64,000 bases of DNA, taken from positions 33,050,501-33,114,500 of the forward strand of contig NC_090291.1 of NCBI RefSeq assembly GCF_037392515.1, written 5' to 3'. The position numbers and the translations under genes were made by a program. This stretch comes from Haliotis asinina. Lineage: Eukaryota > Mollusca > Gastropoda > Lepetellida > Haliotidae. The notes under the pieces are model-generated. The model made no database searches. It was not told the origin of the DNA and saw only the letters and a program-made list of their open reading frames with translations. This document shows, one piece after another, positions 33,638 through 46,413 of the stretch (position 1 is the stretch's first letter; every line of letters begins with the position of its first letter).

Positions 33638-34904
33638 TTTCAGTAGCTGGACCTTCAGCTGTTAAATTGATACTTATTTCTGTTGAGTCTTTGTAACCCT
33701 GCCAACTCCTGTTTCATGACAGGTATTCAGGTTTAATGGATGGAAACATCACTGTATCAATAGTAATCATATGTGTAAAATATTTTCCTCGACAACAATG
33801 GATTCTATGTGTCTCAGAGCTCTCATAAAATCAATTCATGTGACAAATAATGTATTTATTATTTAACAAGACAGTTAATTGGAACAAACACAGTAGTCTG
33901 TGAATAATCAATGGGCAGCTGCGTGACTTCATCCATTGGGTGTAGTGCATGGGACAAATGTCTTGGAAGCAAAATATAGTCATGGATGGAATACCGCCAA
34001 TATCACTTTAGAATTTAACTCATTCGTTCATTCCTCAGCACTAGGGATCTTAATATTTACAGTGTTAACACAATGATGTCAGCCATACGGAGGGCAATTA
34101 TGATATACCTTAGAGTAATCTATACAAGTAATGAAACAAACTACGGTAATGATTTGAAAACAGTCGTCAAGTGGAAAGTAAAAAATTGTCTTTTGCCGTG
34201 AAAAACAGTATTAACGGAATCAGTTACATACAAAAAAAAACTATTCAACACAATGGATTTACGTCGCAGAAGATATTGATGAATTTCGGGTTTATTTTAG
34301 CGGCGAGTATATATTGTGTTGTCAATTAACACTTTACTATTTTAAATACTCTTAAAATGCATTTCTAAAAGTTGGGACAATGTTTAATCCCATTTTTATT
34401 TATTCCCAATTCTTTGCGATCAATAAAGAACCGGTTCAATAAATTAGTATAACATCACACAGTCGGCATCCTGTGCCACAAGATGATATTGACTTGATTA
34501 TTCGAACAATGTTGTATTTACCGCTAGCATGGCTGGCGTTTTCCAACACAGCGTTTTCCATGTTTTTTTTCACCCAGTCAGTGTTTTCATAAATACAAAT
34601 TACGTACAACGACTTTACATGGATATTTTTCTTCAGTCAACATTTGTAAAAACTGATTATGTTCCCGAAACTACAGACAGTTAATGAGCAGAGTTTGGCA
34701 TCACGTGATCGACATCATACACTGAACCACTTAAGAAATGTTTCACTGATAGCGCTTTCTTGAAGCACACACTTTAATTCACTCTCAGTAACAATGAAAA
34801 AGGAGGTTTGAGTTCAAACGTGACAATTATGGTTAACGCATTTTCGGGAATCACATTTAGTAGTTCACACAAACAAAATCACCAAAAATAGAATCATCAA
34901 GATA

Positions 34905-35640
34905 CCCTTAAGTCAACATTGTGTGTGGCCTCCATGGGCATCGATGAAAGCGTTAAATCCTCAGTAGATGGAATGAATTAGCCGATTGATGACGGTCACT
35001 GGCTCTTGAGGCCATACTCTGCGAAGTGCATTATGTAGTCCAGCCGCAGTTGTCGGCCTTGTTTGAAGGTCATTCACTCTTCTTTGAATCTCGTCCCAGT
35101 GGTGTTCTGTTGGACTTAAATCATCAGTGAGTGCAGGCTATTGTAGGGTTTGGATGGTATGATGTCATAGGAAGGCAAATATTGCTCTGTTAGTGTGGGT
35201 ACGAGCGCTGTCTTGATATATGATTTGATATCTGTAACGTCCAAAACGTGTTTCAGCGTGGGGTCTTATGACTTGGCCAGTACAGCGAGCAACTGTCACG
35301 TCATTTCCTCAGCCTGGACCAAGATTCTGGAACACCAGGTGTTAACTAACTGGTTCAGACCGATTGCACACCAAACCATGATGCTTGGACCACACCACGA
35401 ATCTCTTACAACAATACAATCTTTGGAAAACAGATCCCATGCCTTCACCATACTCTCACTTTGCCATCGACTCTCAAAACACAACATCGGCTTTTGTACG
35501 ATAAAAACACAGTTCTCCATTGTCGATAACGTCCATTTCGATGCTGAGTTGCCCTTGAAAGTAAGTTTTGGAAGTGATGAGAGGACAGGGCTACAATATG
35601 GTCCGTGACAGCAGTACAACATACAAATTGTCCGATGTGG
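34905..35640 (-). mobile_element. Tc1-type transposase relic between the arms
   Basis: The reverse strand codes WDLFSKDCIVVRDSWCGPSI and MVWCAIGLNQLVNT, the middle of a Tc1 transposase, followed after stops by an HLWDEIQRR-like region and a PMEATH-like C-terminus. It is broken and old. It lies close to the junction between arm A and arm B. Confidence 0.75.
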
Positions 35641-36337
35641 AGAAACTGGTCAGAAATAGTTTAAACAAGATAGAAAATGGAAATGTTTCAGAGCAGAAGT
35701 ATTGAGTTTATCCCTGTGTTTCGCAATGCATTTTAGCTGTTCTCTTTATTGTGTATACCCCCTTGTTACAAAGGTCATTACAATATCAACATGCCAATAT
35801 CTGAAATTATAGTGACGAGCTGGATTGGACAAACTTTCATGTCATTGCAGACAATTTGTTGCTTTCCAGTGTATATTTATTCATCTGTTCGATCTTGAAG
35901 CAAACGATAAAGTCATGTGCTTGGTAGATTGTTTGAAACATGTCAATGTTGACTATAATGCCTTGACACTGCCTTCTATCCTTGTTACCATCAATACTCT
36001 GTGCTAAATACTCAATACTCTATTGGTATCTGAGTGTAGATATTGTTAAGTGGCATCTGATAACTGTCATGATCGGATAGTTATTAATATACGTCGATGG
36101 TGTAGTCGGAATTACACAATCGAATCGAACAGAGCTTTCCTATAGATATGGAAAGGGGTTTGTTGGTTTATAGGACGGGTAACATTGTAGAATGAAACCG
36201 TGAAAGCACTGTTTGGTCGTGAATCCGTTTATTACTGTAGCTCAAATTATATGGGTAATTATGAAATAATCATAAAATGAATGTTACGTGCACAGAATAA
36301 CACAATCTGATATTTAGCAGAAATTTCTTACAAGACA

Positions 36338-37430
36338 AATATTATGGATAACAACTTCATGGCTTCTTTTTCACAACGTTTCTGGGCTTGTTATTGCCCC
36401 TTCGTCAGGTGGATAAAAAAATAGTGAACAGTACAGTGTATTTGCATTAATGAACAGGAAGCCAGATATGTATGTAAGTATATACAAGCAAAAGTGAGAA
36501 AGGAGTTGTGATTATGTACAAACAGTGATGTGAGATCAAAGAGGACTGCAGTGAAAGGATTTGTCTTTACATTAAGTACAAGCGTATCTTTACATAGCAG
36601 AGTGGTTTGAGAGTCTATGATTTCTTGGTGATGCACCACGCACTAGAGGGGTAAACCCCTTGATACCTGTGGATCTCGGACACTAATTGTCTTACGCTGA
36701 TTGACTCAAGTTTTCTTTTCCGTAAGTTACTGATGTTGGAAGCTGGGATTTGAGTGTGTTGCCCAGTTGGTAGAGTGATTTGGATTTTTGGTCTGCTCTA
36801 CAAGTTGTTAGGGATATCCGTTGAGAGTGATGAAAGTTGTTTTGAGGTGGTCGATTTCATTTTGGAGTTGGGCTGGGTCGTAGAAAACCTTGGCACGTCT
36901 GGTTAGGGTTGACACAATGGCTTGTTTTATCTTTGGTTGGATAGATATAGTGGCTAGAACGGAGATGTTTGTAACGCTGACTCTTCAAAGTTGGTCATGG
37001 AGATTTCGGTAATCAGAGGGGACAATGGTGAACCCATGGGGAGCCCATAAATTTGTTGATAGATGGTGTTCTGCCATGTTATATAAGAAGTGTGGAAACA
37101 ACTGGATACCAATTCGAATATACTGTGTATGCTAGGTTTTGTGTCAAGAGTGTCAATACAACTGTCTAGATCTAATTTTCCACGGAGAATATCAAGAGCT
37201 TCATATAATGGAATATTTACAAATAAGTCAACAACATCATAGCTGACCATTCAGCCTGATGATCTAGATTCTAACAGTTAGTTCACAAATGATGCCGTGT
37301 CGCTGATGAAGGATTTACCTTCTTTACCAAAGGGGCAAGCAGTTTAGAAAGGAATTGAGCTGTATTGTAGTAAACTGGAGTTGGTGGCAGAGTTGATGTG
37401 GAAAAAATTCATACAGATACGGAAACGTTG
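36338..37430 (-). mobile_element. Penelope-like retroelement, broken
   Basis: The reverse strand codes part of a Penelope-type reverse transcriptase: SYDVVDLFVNIPLYEALDIL and QQIYGLPMGSPLSPLITEI, preceded by an LSKLLAPLVK-like block. The 3' end holds a hammerhead-like motif (CTGACGAAGGGGC, then GCCCAGAAACG). It lies in arm B only. The element is incomplete and carries several breaks. Confidence 0.8.
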
Positions 37431-38396
37431 ACGGATTTGGTGCTTTTCAGTTCGGGGTAGTTTGTAGAGATAACTACAAATATGTCTGTGGTACAGACAG
37501 CAACACAACAAATGTCAGAAATATGTGCACAGATAACACAGTGTGATATGAAAGCAGTAACAAACGTAACTACCATGTTCATTATTTGAAGCTTGGAAAC
37601 TTTGCCTCGATTTCTTTGAGAAAGGCGTGCATGTGAAATGGTTCATTCCTTCAGCTGCCTTTCAGTCATTCGTGCAATCTCTCTGGAAAGGGACCTATCA
37701 TTTCCATTGTATGACTTCAAATAGGGACATGCATTTAAAAAACTGTTAACTTCTCCTAAGTCGGAACGTTACATTCCAGCCACCCGACACGATTACCTTC
37801 CAAGTTGGCCGTAAAGGAGAAAGCAAATATGTTGCAGACAAATTCTAATTTAAGAAAGCAGACCAAAGACGACTTCTTAAAACATTTATTAGTAAGAAAC
37901 AAGCTCTTTGCAAGACTTTTAAAAAAAATGCAATGTCAAGGGCAAAAGCAGAAACAATTGTGACTTGCATGCACAATTACCCATTCATCTCTTTACGTGT
38001 TGATTCCAATAACTTAAAGTCCGCGAAGCTACTACACAATGAAATGCAATATAAATGACTGTTATAATTGTACTTATAACTGTAAATGTATATAACCGTA
38101 CTTTGAAAATAAATAAGGCTACAAATCCCTCCAAGGGAATAACAGTGTCAGTTCCAGAAAGAGTGACAGTATGCGATCCATTTCGTGCAGTCCTCGGAAA
38201 ATGACACGTTGTGTGCAATGCCCATTTTGTTATTCTTGTGAATCTTTAGGAAACAATTATTTCTCATATCGAGTCATAAAGTTTATGTTCAAGACAGTGA
38301 ACAAATTCAACCATGGTGTCAGTAATAGTCACTGTCTTGTATGAGACAAAAGACATCATTGTTATGGAAACCATCCGTTGCTCTCGTGGTTTTCGG

Positions 38397-41300
38397 TTAA
38401 GACGAGAATTCCATCATACTAACAAAGACGTCGCCCCAAATGGAAACGTGCCCAGGCTTTGCTCCAGGGACTCTCTCGGTGAAGTTGTGAATGCTAGCAC
38501 CATCGATTACTAACTGGAATAAGCCATAAAAGCAAGAATTTTATGCATGTGAACTCTTGGTTTTCCTTGTTATTTCAAAACTGTTGTTGTTTTCAAATGT
38601 ACAAACATAGCTGTCTGTTTCATAGTGTTTTTTATTCACCTGATGCAGGAGTATGAGTATACTTCGAAACGTCACAATAAAGAAGTTGACATCAACAACA
38701 TTATATATTTACCTTTATGTGTATCGTTTTTAAATGCCATTCAAAGACACTGAAATAAGTGAGTGAGTGAGTTTGGTTTTACGCCGCTTTTAGCAATATT
38801 CCAGCAATATCACGACGGGGGACACCAGAAAATGGGCCTTACACGTTGTACCCATGTGGAAAATCGAACCCGTTTCTTCGGCGTGACGAGCGAACACTTT
38901 AACCACTAGGCTACCCCACCGCCCCACACTGAAATAAACCAGCCTTTACTTTACTGTTACTGTTTTACCCGACATCGCACACAAAGTGAATAACATGGAT
39001 ACACGTATATATTTTTAATTGGTTTTCAGTATGTTTTCTTGCTTATTACTTAGATAATCATTTGGATATACTCCATGGAGGTGCCACAGTGACAAGGACA
39101 CATTGTCACTCACTGACATCAAATGAAACTGTGGTGTATTCAATATTGTTCTCAGTTTACCTTCACTGTTATAGATACTGTTATACACCAGTTTGCGATT
39201 TACATTCCATGTATAAATCACCAGTTCTCTATAGCCTTAAGGTTACCTTTAACTGCTAAGTTAACGATGTACATATCATCGGTGTTTCTCGTTTACATTG
39301 TATACCTACCATATATACTCCATCTTGGAGGGTTATTTGAATCTCCATTGGTTTTCCAACAGCCATTGATACATTGAAACGCTCAGCTGCTCCCCAATCA
39401 TCATCTATCATTGTGTTAATAACGACCACGTTACTTTCATCATTAAAACCTAAGCGAAAGGAGGATTGGAGTAATGTGTCAGCTTGTTTCTTTATCCTGA
39501 CGCGCCATCTGCAAACGAATGATTACAGAAGAAATGAATCAGTTCACATTGGTACACTAGTTCAACAACATAATTCATATGTAAAGATCTTACAACTAGA
39601 AAATACATCATCGCCCTCCGTATGTTACCCTGCCAAATCCTTCTTGACTGTATTGTATTTCCATTTTGCAATTTTTGCATTTATTTAAATATTTCCCTGT
39701 CAAATATAATTTTTAATAATGTTAATTGTCACTAATAATTGTGGTTTTGCTGAAATTGGAATTGTCAGAATATTATCTTTTATAAAGGATCAAAGGTATT
39801 TTTTATAATTGGTAGAATGAAAGAATGAATGAGATTGTCAGTGACTTTACCCTCAAAGGGGGTTTAAATATTGTAAACTTATTGTCCCCCTGAAAGGGTA
39901 CGTCAGACTACGTCTTTCCGAGTATAGTTTTATTTTGACCGCAGTTTTCATCATAGTATACATGTTCGTTTGAATTAATAAAAAATTATGCCCCAGTTAT
40001 CAACAACTGGAGGAATCAAACTAAAAGTGCTTTATAGTTCAACTTCTTTATTATACAAGGTCACAACGTTTCGAGACAGATTCTAGTCTCTTCTTCAGGT
40101 GAAGTGAGGGTAAAACTAATATATATACACATAACAGTAGAATGATAACAATGGGTAACAAGATATACAGGCTTCGATTGATTGATGTACAGGCTTCAAC
40201 TTATGTACAGGCTTAAACTGATTGGTGTGCAGGCTTGTGTTGATTAGGTTAACGAGTTACAGGTAAAGATGTTTGGATAAGGATTAGTCACTGAGGATAA
40301 GGTGGTTCCATGCATTGGGTAAGTAAACACCTCCGTCTCTGTTGATTGTATCTAGCAAATTATATTACCAAATATAGTTCTCCTTTACCAATCGTTTAAT
40401 ATTCAATGTTTGCTTTTCTTGTTCATCCACCTACAATGGCTTAACATTACAGTTTTGGTCAGATTTTGGACGAAGGTTGAAATAAATAGCTAAATGTGAA
40501 GAACTATGACGATTGTTTTATTCTTTGAAGGTGACGTTTCGACATAAAATCTAATATCGAATCTACTCGAATCTATGTCATCGTTGCCTTCACAGAATAA
40601 AAGAAGCTGTATATCCATAATGTTTTCCATAATTCTTCATCAACTCAGCTTCTATAATACCTATCCAAGAAGCAATATCCAATTTTGAATTTAATTCCAA
40701 ATGTACATTCTTTACTTTTTAGCTTCTGTCGGTATCCCATGGATTATGAGCCGGAAACTGCTGGATGGACCACACGGAAATGAATATTTGCCCTGAATCT
40801 GCAACAGACATGCCAACATATTTCATCATTCGCTATTTTACATGTATAGATAAAGTATGACTCCTTGTGTGGGATCTTATTTCATTTAAATATATTCAAC
40901 ATAAACTCATGGGCAAAAAGTGAACACTTTGTATTCTGTATTTTGGGGAAAGTTGTCCAGTAAGTAAAATCCATTGAGGCCGAAACAGTTCGCACAGACA
41001 CTTACCAAAACGCAACATGTTGGCTGTGCAGAAGCACGTGAATTTGCCAAAAATGGCAAAACGTGCATCGAGAAATGATACATCTCAGCTGACAGAAAAC
41101 CCTCGAAGACGTACCATGTTACGACATCCACATGCAGCAGGTATCAGAGCTCGCCATTCCCAGGTATATCGTACTGACCCAGGAACATCGTCGTCATAGG
41201 TTACAGCGGGTAAAGACTGCAAGTCGCTGCCTGGTACGAAATTGGCAGCGAGGGTTTTTTTAACAATCAAAAGTTCATTCACCATCTTCCATAATGATTG

Positions 41301-44300
41301 TAAGATTTGCTGTATCGATCATTAATAAGGGTGTTCACTTTCTTTTGCCCACTAGTTTATTTTGTCAAAAATGATCGGAATTACTAGGGCTGGAAAAATA
41401 GAAATCAGACTGATATCTAAATTTCTGTGTTGTGTTACGCCGCTATTTAGCTAGCCATGTCAGTACAAGACAAGGAAAGCCAAGACACGTAGCTTGACTG
41501 ACAACCAGTTATGTGTGTTGCTGGGTACCAATAGTACCCAAATTCTCAACAAAAAGTGGTATGATTGGGTGCTTGTGGTATGTAGGTTCCGTGTCCTGAA
41601 GATCCTAAAATACTCAGACGCAAATATTATCTTACCGGATCATGCCATCTGCTCTGTCCACAAAGACCGACTAAACTCTCCCACAATCCAGATGACTGAC
41701 AGGTGCTGGTGACATTGTTGTAGCAGGCTCTGAAGTCAGGGTCACAAGTGTACCTGGAGTAGGTCGCCACAGCTCCCTGGTAGTGACCATCATATTTGAT
41801 GTCGGCGTCAGTAACTTGCGGGGGATGACCACACCCTTGGAACTCTTCACAAAAAATACACAAAGCCCAACAATTTGAATCCATGTTATTATGTCAACCG
41901 TCGTGCTTAGGAATCCAATCTTTCATCATACATACTTGACTAGAAATCAAAAGTAGAAACCAAGACAAAATCCAAAAGGATTGATTTTGTCTACAACATT
42001 CCGAAGTTCTCACTACACCAAGAATGTGCATATGGGCGCAGAAAGGCACAAAGGGATATCCACGCTCATCCTTTTCAGTCGCTGAAACATCTTTACTATT
42101 CTGCTCATGTTGGCTGTCTTCACACTGCTGTTTGTTGCCTTCGCTATCGCTGTCGTTTCATTGTACAAAATGTAACTTACAAAATATCACCTTATTCTTT
42201 CTAATTGCGATCTACCATCCAGTCCAAATCATGTACAATGTCGCCAACTGGAACTATGCAAACCTATTCTCCCATATCTTTGTGGTGAAGGTAGTTGAGG
42301 CATTAGAAGAACATTGGTTACCTGGAGCACACCTTGCAAGACCAAGTCGAGTTACTTCACAGCGGGTGGTGTTGTGACATACCATTTGAGCGCATCGTCC
42401 AGACAGAGACTAGAAGGAAAAGAGTCCATACTAAATTTAATGCAAATTGTTTATTGAAAAACCAAACTAATGTTGAGGACGTATTGGCAGATCTCTAAGC
42501 TCAACCTATAGACATAGGGCAGATGTCTCATCTTTAATTCCACCTTTCACAGCAATTGTCAACTACACATGGAAACAATATTTTGGCACCGTGTAGCCAG
42601 GGAATGGCAGTGTGGGCGGATGTCTAATCGCCACATGATGAAATCTATTGACCAAATTCAGTGACCACGCTGTCCCGTTGGCAACATGGACTGCATGGGA
42701 CCGAGTCCTCTCCATGACAGACGTCAGGACAGTGTTCCCAAATGACGTCTGTAGACGCCTGGACGACCGACAATACAGGAAATGGTAAATTTTGACTCAT
42801 CTGTAAAGACAGTTCACCACCACAGTCTAAGTCCTGAAATTGTCTAAGCACTGGCCACTGCTGTCTTAAACCTCTGTCCGTATCTACCTGTCCTGTCTTG
42901 GCGTGTTAACTTTATGGTGTTTTGGTGGCAGCGAGACAATTTGAGTTTCATTAGCTGTTTAATATTTGTAACTGTCAAACAATTAAGCTTCCCAAATCCA
43001 TTGCGGTCTTTCACATTCGTGTTCTTCATTTTTAATCGTGCACATGTGTAGTTAAAATGTACAGTTTGACCTTCTATGAGTAGTTTCTCTTTTTTCTGGC
43101 TGGTATACATTGTATGACAAATGTAATGGATGATAGCGGGTGCGACATATTAGGGTGCCATCTTCGACGAATATTATGCTACAAGTTAGATGTTATGTCT
43201 ATACACATGGTTACAACCGAGACGAGTTTCTCCACTAACTTGGAGGAACCAACTGCAAACCTTAGGTAGATAAATTGCACGAGGATCATGCACCACATTG
43301 CCCAAATGTGTGTGCAAAATCGTGCATGTGAACAGCTGAGTTTTGGTATAAATTTTTTATAAGAATATGCCATTTTCGTCATTATTGAACGCATGACAAT
43401 AATGTTTCAATGTTACGAATTTGCCTTACAAAACATTAGTTCATGTATAAACGTTACCTTGAAACAGTATGAATTATTTTGCAAAATCTAGTTTAGAGCA
43501 GTTAAATGAAATAAGTGCTACATTTCACTAGTGTGTCTAAACCTTTGCTGGGTAGTATATACTGTCATCATGAATCTCACATGGACCTCAAATATAGAAC
43601 GTTGTTTAAAATGTTACAAGAGTGTATTTTCTGTAAACTGTATTATGGGTGATAATTATTATGGGTCACATTTCGTATCATAAATGCACAGTGCTTTTCA
43701 TACTTTGGCAGCGGGCTTTAAGGTAGCGCTTTAGAGTTACCTCCCTTTGAGTTTGTGTTTTGATTAGTAGAGTGTACTTCCGGGAGACTACCAGAGAATT
43801 CTACGTTGTGGCGATGGTCGTATGTGCTCGAATATTCAAGAATCGGTGACTATGTATATAAAGGCTGGTTATTGTGTAAACTGCCTGCCTTTGTCACCGT
43901 TAGACCTACATAACCGATGCCTGACCGCTCACAGTTTCTGTGCATCATAGTTTCCCTATATGAAAGAGTTCAGATTTCCATTAGGTCAGTTTTTCCACAC
44001 AAGTCAAATTTTGACCACCTGACAATTTTATCAAATTACCAACTTTTCATACCTTTTATAAAGTGGGAAAACTTCATCTCTTAATATACATATTGAAGAA
44101 ATTTAGAAGCTACCGGGGTAATATGAGGTTTGCAGCAGATTAACAACATGACACTCTTCAACAGGCTTGCCTGAAATTATAGGAAATACCCGCTGTGAAC
44201 GCTAACCGTTGGCCAGTAGAAAATACTAGAGTATAAGAAAAGAAAGTAAATGTCATATAATCATAAAACGGTATCATTATAGAAAACAGTGCAATATAGA

Positions 44301-44784
44301 AACGGGCTATAGACCACATTCGGAAGCGCTCCGTGCAGATAGACACAATCCAAACGTTGTTTTCACCTCTACTGTGGTTTGCCTATGTGTAGGTGCGAGA
44401 ACAGTAGATCAACAACATAAGACTCTTAAACAGGATCGTCTGAAATTGAAGAATATACTCTCTGTGAACACCAACCTTTGGCCAATGTTGAATATCACTG
44501 AAGAGGAATCCCGTTCTGAAGAGGATGTTAGCAGTGTCACCACTGTTATCGTTGAGGAGGCAGGTGCGCGTTTTATGCTCAAATCCAAAGGACAGACATG
44601 CTGAGGACATCAGACATTCTGATGCACAGTTGTAGAGAGACTGACTCCAGAACTTTCTGAACACCTGGTGTTCCATGTACTTGTCACGCTGAAATACAGA
44701 ATCCATATCCAAACAGTTGTCACCACTGACTAACTTCGTGATTCCAAAAATTAGTAAAGCAACTTCTCTCCAGTAAGGCCACAT
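38397..44784 (-). CDS. Secreted PAN-CCP-galectin protein, gene B (five exons, complete)
   Basis: Exons, 5' to 3': 44476-44784, 41636-41842, 40716-40798, 39310-39508, 38397-38513; all GT/AG with the same phases as gene A; total 304 residues. The start is the ATG at 44784 (MWPYWREVALLIFG), giving a signal peptide. PAN/Apple-like module about 24-90 (CASECLMSSACLSFGF); CCP 104-168 (CGHPP, YTCDPDF, TCQSSGLWES, GLC), three residues longer than in A; galectin domain about 175-303. The galectin sugar-contact positions differ from A: the usual His is Gln214, the usual Asn is Ser216 and the usual Glu is Ala241, while Arg218, Asn231, Trp238 and Arg243 remain. Sugar binding is therefore probably weak or changed (inference). 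The first donor is GTTGGT, weaker than GTTAGT in gene A. No break is seen. Confidence 0.88.
38637..38700 (+). other. Hammerhead-like repeat motif, copy 2
   Basis: CACCTGATGCAGGAGTATGA, then GTATACTTCGAAACGTC and AATAAAGAAGTTGACATC. It is the counterpart of 25321 in arm A. Confidence 0.5.
38759..38925 (-). mobile_element. tRNA-derived SINE (family 2) with target-site duplication
   Basis: Complete reversed unit, flanked by ACACTGAAATAA at 38747-38758 and 38926-38937. Arm A has the uninterrupted empty site near 26382-26397. It lies in intron 4 of gene B. Confidence 0.9.
40050..40105 (-). other. Hammerhead-like repeat motif, copy 3
   Basis: On the reverse strand: CACCTGAAGAAGAGAC, a short loop, GTCTCGAAACGTTGTGACC, then AATAAAGAAGTTG. 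The stem GAGAC/GTCTC is perfect, making this the best preserved copy. Confidence 0.55.
40901..41360. mobile_element. Non-autonomous DNA transposon with inverted ends
   Basis: The left end ATAAACTCATGGGCAAAAAG and the reverse-complemented right end ATAAACTAGTGGGCAAAAGA are followed on both sides by AAGTGAACAC-like sequence. About 460 bases, with no intact gene. Located in intron 2 of gene B. Confidence 0.7.
42600..43110 (-). mobile_element. Tc1-type transposase relic in intron 1 of gene B
   Basis: The reverse strand holds RFKTAVASA and VFTDESKFTISCIVGRPGVY-like blocks in broken frames. It is the counterpart of 29530-29880 in arm A. Confidence 0.65.
43590..43965 (+). repeat. Unclassified dispersed repeat, copy 1
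   Basis: Shares blocks with the reverse complement of 61030-61445, such as GGTAGCGCTTTAGAGTTACC and GGTCACATTTCGTA. It contains a TATATAAAG box at about 43855. No coding sequence, so the class is unknown. Confidence 0.6.
44130..44235 (-). pseudogene. PAN-exon donor-region fragment
   Basis: The reverse strand resembles the end of the PAN exon and the start of its intron (ACTGGCCAACGGTTAGCGTT), just 240 bases downstream of the real exon of gene B. It looks like a small decayed tandem copy. Confidence 0.5.
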
Positions 44785-45182
44785 TTTCAACTGCTGGACC
44801 TTCAGCTGTTAAACTGATACTTTCACTCCTTATTTCTGCTGAATCCTTTTACCCCTGCCACCTCCTGTTTCATGGCAGGTATTCAGGTTTAATAATTAAG
44901 CCGGGAACATCACTGTATCAATAGTAATCACATGTGCAGAATACTTTCCTCGACGACAATCACTTCATATAAAATGGATTCCATTGAAGTTAATTGAAAT
45001 CTCAGAGCTCTCATAAAATCAATATATGAGACAAAGAATGCATTTATTATTTAACAAGACAGTTAATTGGAACAAACAACCATCATCATACAAAATAAAT
45101 AACACCAAATAGACAACATCATGACCCCTAAAATGGCGATCTACCTTCAGCTGCTAGCGATCCACTTCTCATATACCCATCG

Positions 45183-46260
45183 CCAAAAGAAACGCGAAGT
45201 TTCAAATGGTGATATTGACATTGTGGTTTCTAAATTTATTTTGAAAAGAGACAACGATAACTCGAAAGAAAGCACCCGGTGTGTTTATTGTCTACATGAT
45301 ATGAAATTCCAATAAAGTAGTATGAAAATCACATAACACATGACTTTAGGTATAGTCCTTAGAAGGGAAACAACCGTCAACGTCAATAACGGGTGGCACC
45401 TCCATTGGCATCAGCAACAGCTGCACATCTCCTCCCAATGCTGTTGGAAACACGTCGAATGAACCTCCTGGGAATATTGTTGTAAGCATCTACAACACTC
45501 CGTTGCACTTGTTGCATCTTAACTGGAGGTACTCGCTGTTGGTGAATTTGTCTTTCCATCTCCCCCAAAGGTGTACGATGGGATTCAAAACCGGGCTTAA
45601 AGCTAGCCAATCCATGGTGTGGGTGTTGTTTTGGAGTGTCTGTGTCAGTCTTGCTGTGTGCGCTCTTGCGTTATCGTGTTATCTTTGAGCAAAAAATGGA
45701 AGCATTTCTTGTCTCAACTCTTCTTCGATGTAGCGCTGCGCAGTAACACCCTACCACGACCTTGCCCATTGTTCTGGAACATTACTTGTTGAACATGATG
45801 TTCCCAGATTATGGCAAAGCATGAGGGAAGGCCCTCTTTAATGATCACTCTCTAATACACAAGATTCTGAGAATCGTCCACCTCGACGACGCCATATTCT
45901 CACTCTGTTGTCAGCTGTATTGATGCAAAAGCGACTTTCATCTGAGAAGACGGTGTTCTGCCATTGTCCAGTGAATCAGCGTATGGTCGACGACAACATA
46001 AACCTGCCTGAGTGAGAAGTATGTTCTACAGTATTGTCGCTAATGGGTTTGTTATGTGTCACGGGCTATTTTAGTAGCTCGTATGAAGCGATTTCGCAAA
46101 CGAGCGGTCACAAATGATCTTGCCGGTATAACGTTACACGCGGACGTCCGCAATGAGGGTGGTCAGCAACGGTGTTTGTCTGCTGATAGCGGTCAAGCAG
46201 TCTGTAGATGTTGAACAGTTGTGTTCCATAATGTCTGGTGACACGTTAGATGCTTCAAAC
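45183..46260 (-). mobile_element. Tc1-type transposase relic in arm B
   Basis: The reverse strand ends with VDAYNNIPRRFIRRVSNSIG and AVADANGGATRY, the C-terminus of a Tc1 transposase; upstream blocks are broken by stops. The left end has GCCAAAAGAAACGCGAAG, related to the MITE at 12660. Confidence 0.75.
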
Positions 46261-46413
46261 TGCCCATTGCTCTCTGACGTTCGTGACTTAAACGTGGCAT
46301 GACCACTGCAGCATGAAAATGCAAATGCAGACGTTAAGCAGTATCCATTCCTTAACTATCATCATGAGTGCATGAACATCATGCAAAGAATGCAGTTGTA
46401 CCTTCACAACCTG

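Larger units (their letters stand above)
23380..34720. repeat. Duplication arm A (holds galectin gene A)
   Basis: Homologous in order and orientation to 35930-47300. Matching anchors include TTGAAACATATCTATGTTGA with its counterpart near 35935, all five coding exons, the Tc1 relic in intron 1 and GAGCAGAGTTTGGCATCACG at the right end. Arm A has its own LINE, Mutator-like element and SINE. Confidence 0.85.

Noticed and set aside
41017-41285. 60-66 codon frames, one Arg-rich like a transposase N-terminus
   Set aside because: They lie inside a short transposon with inverted ends and carry no catalytic motif; annotated as the element instead.
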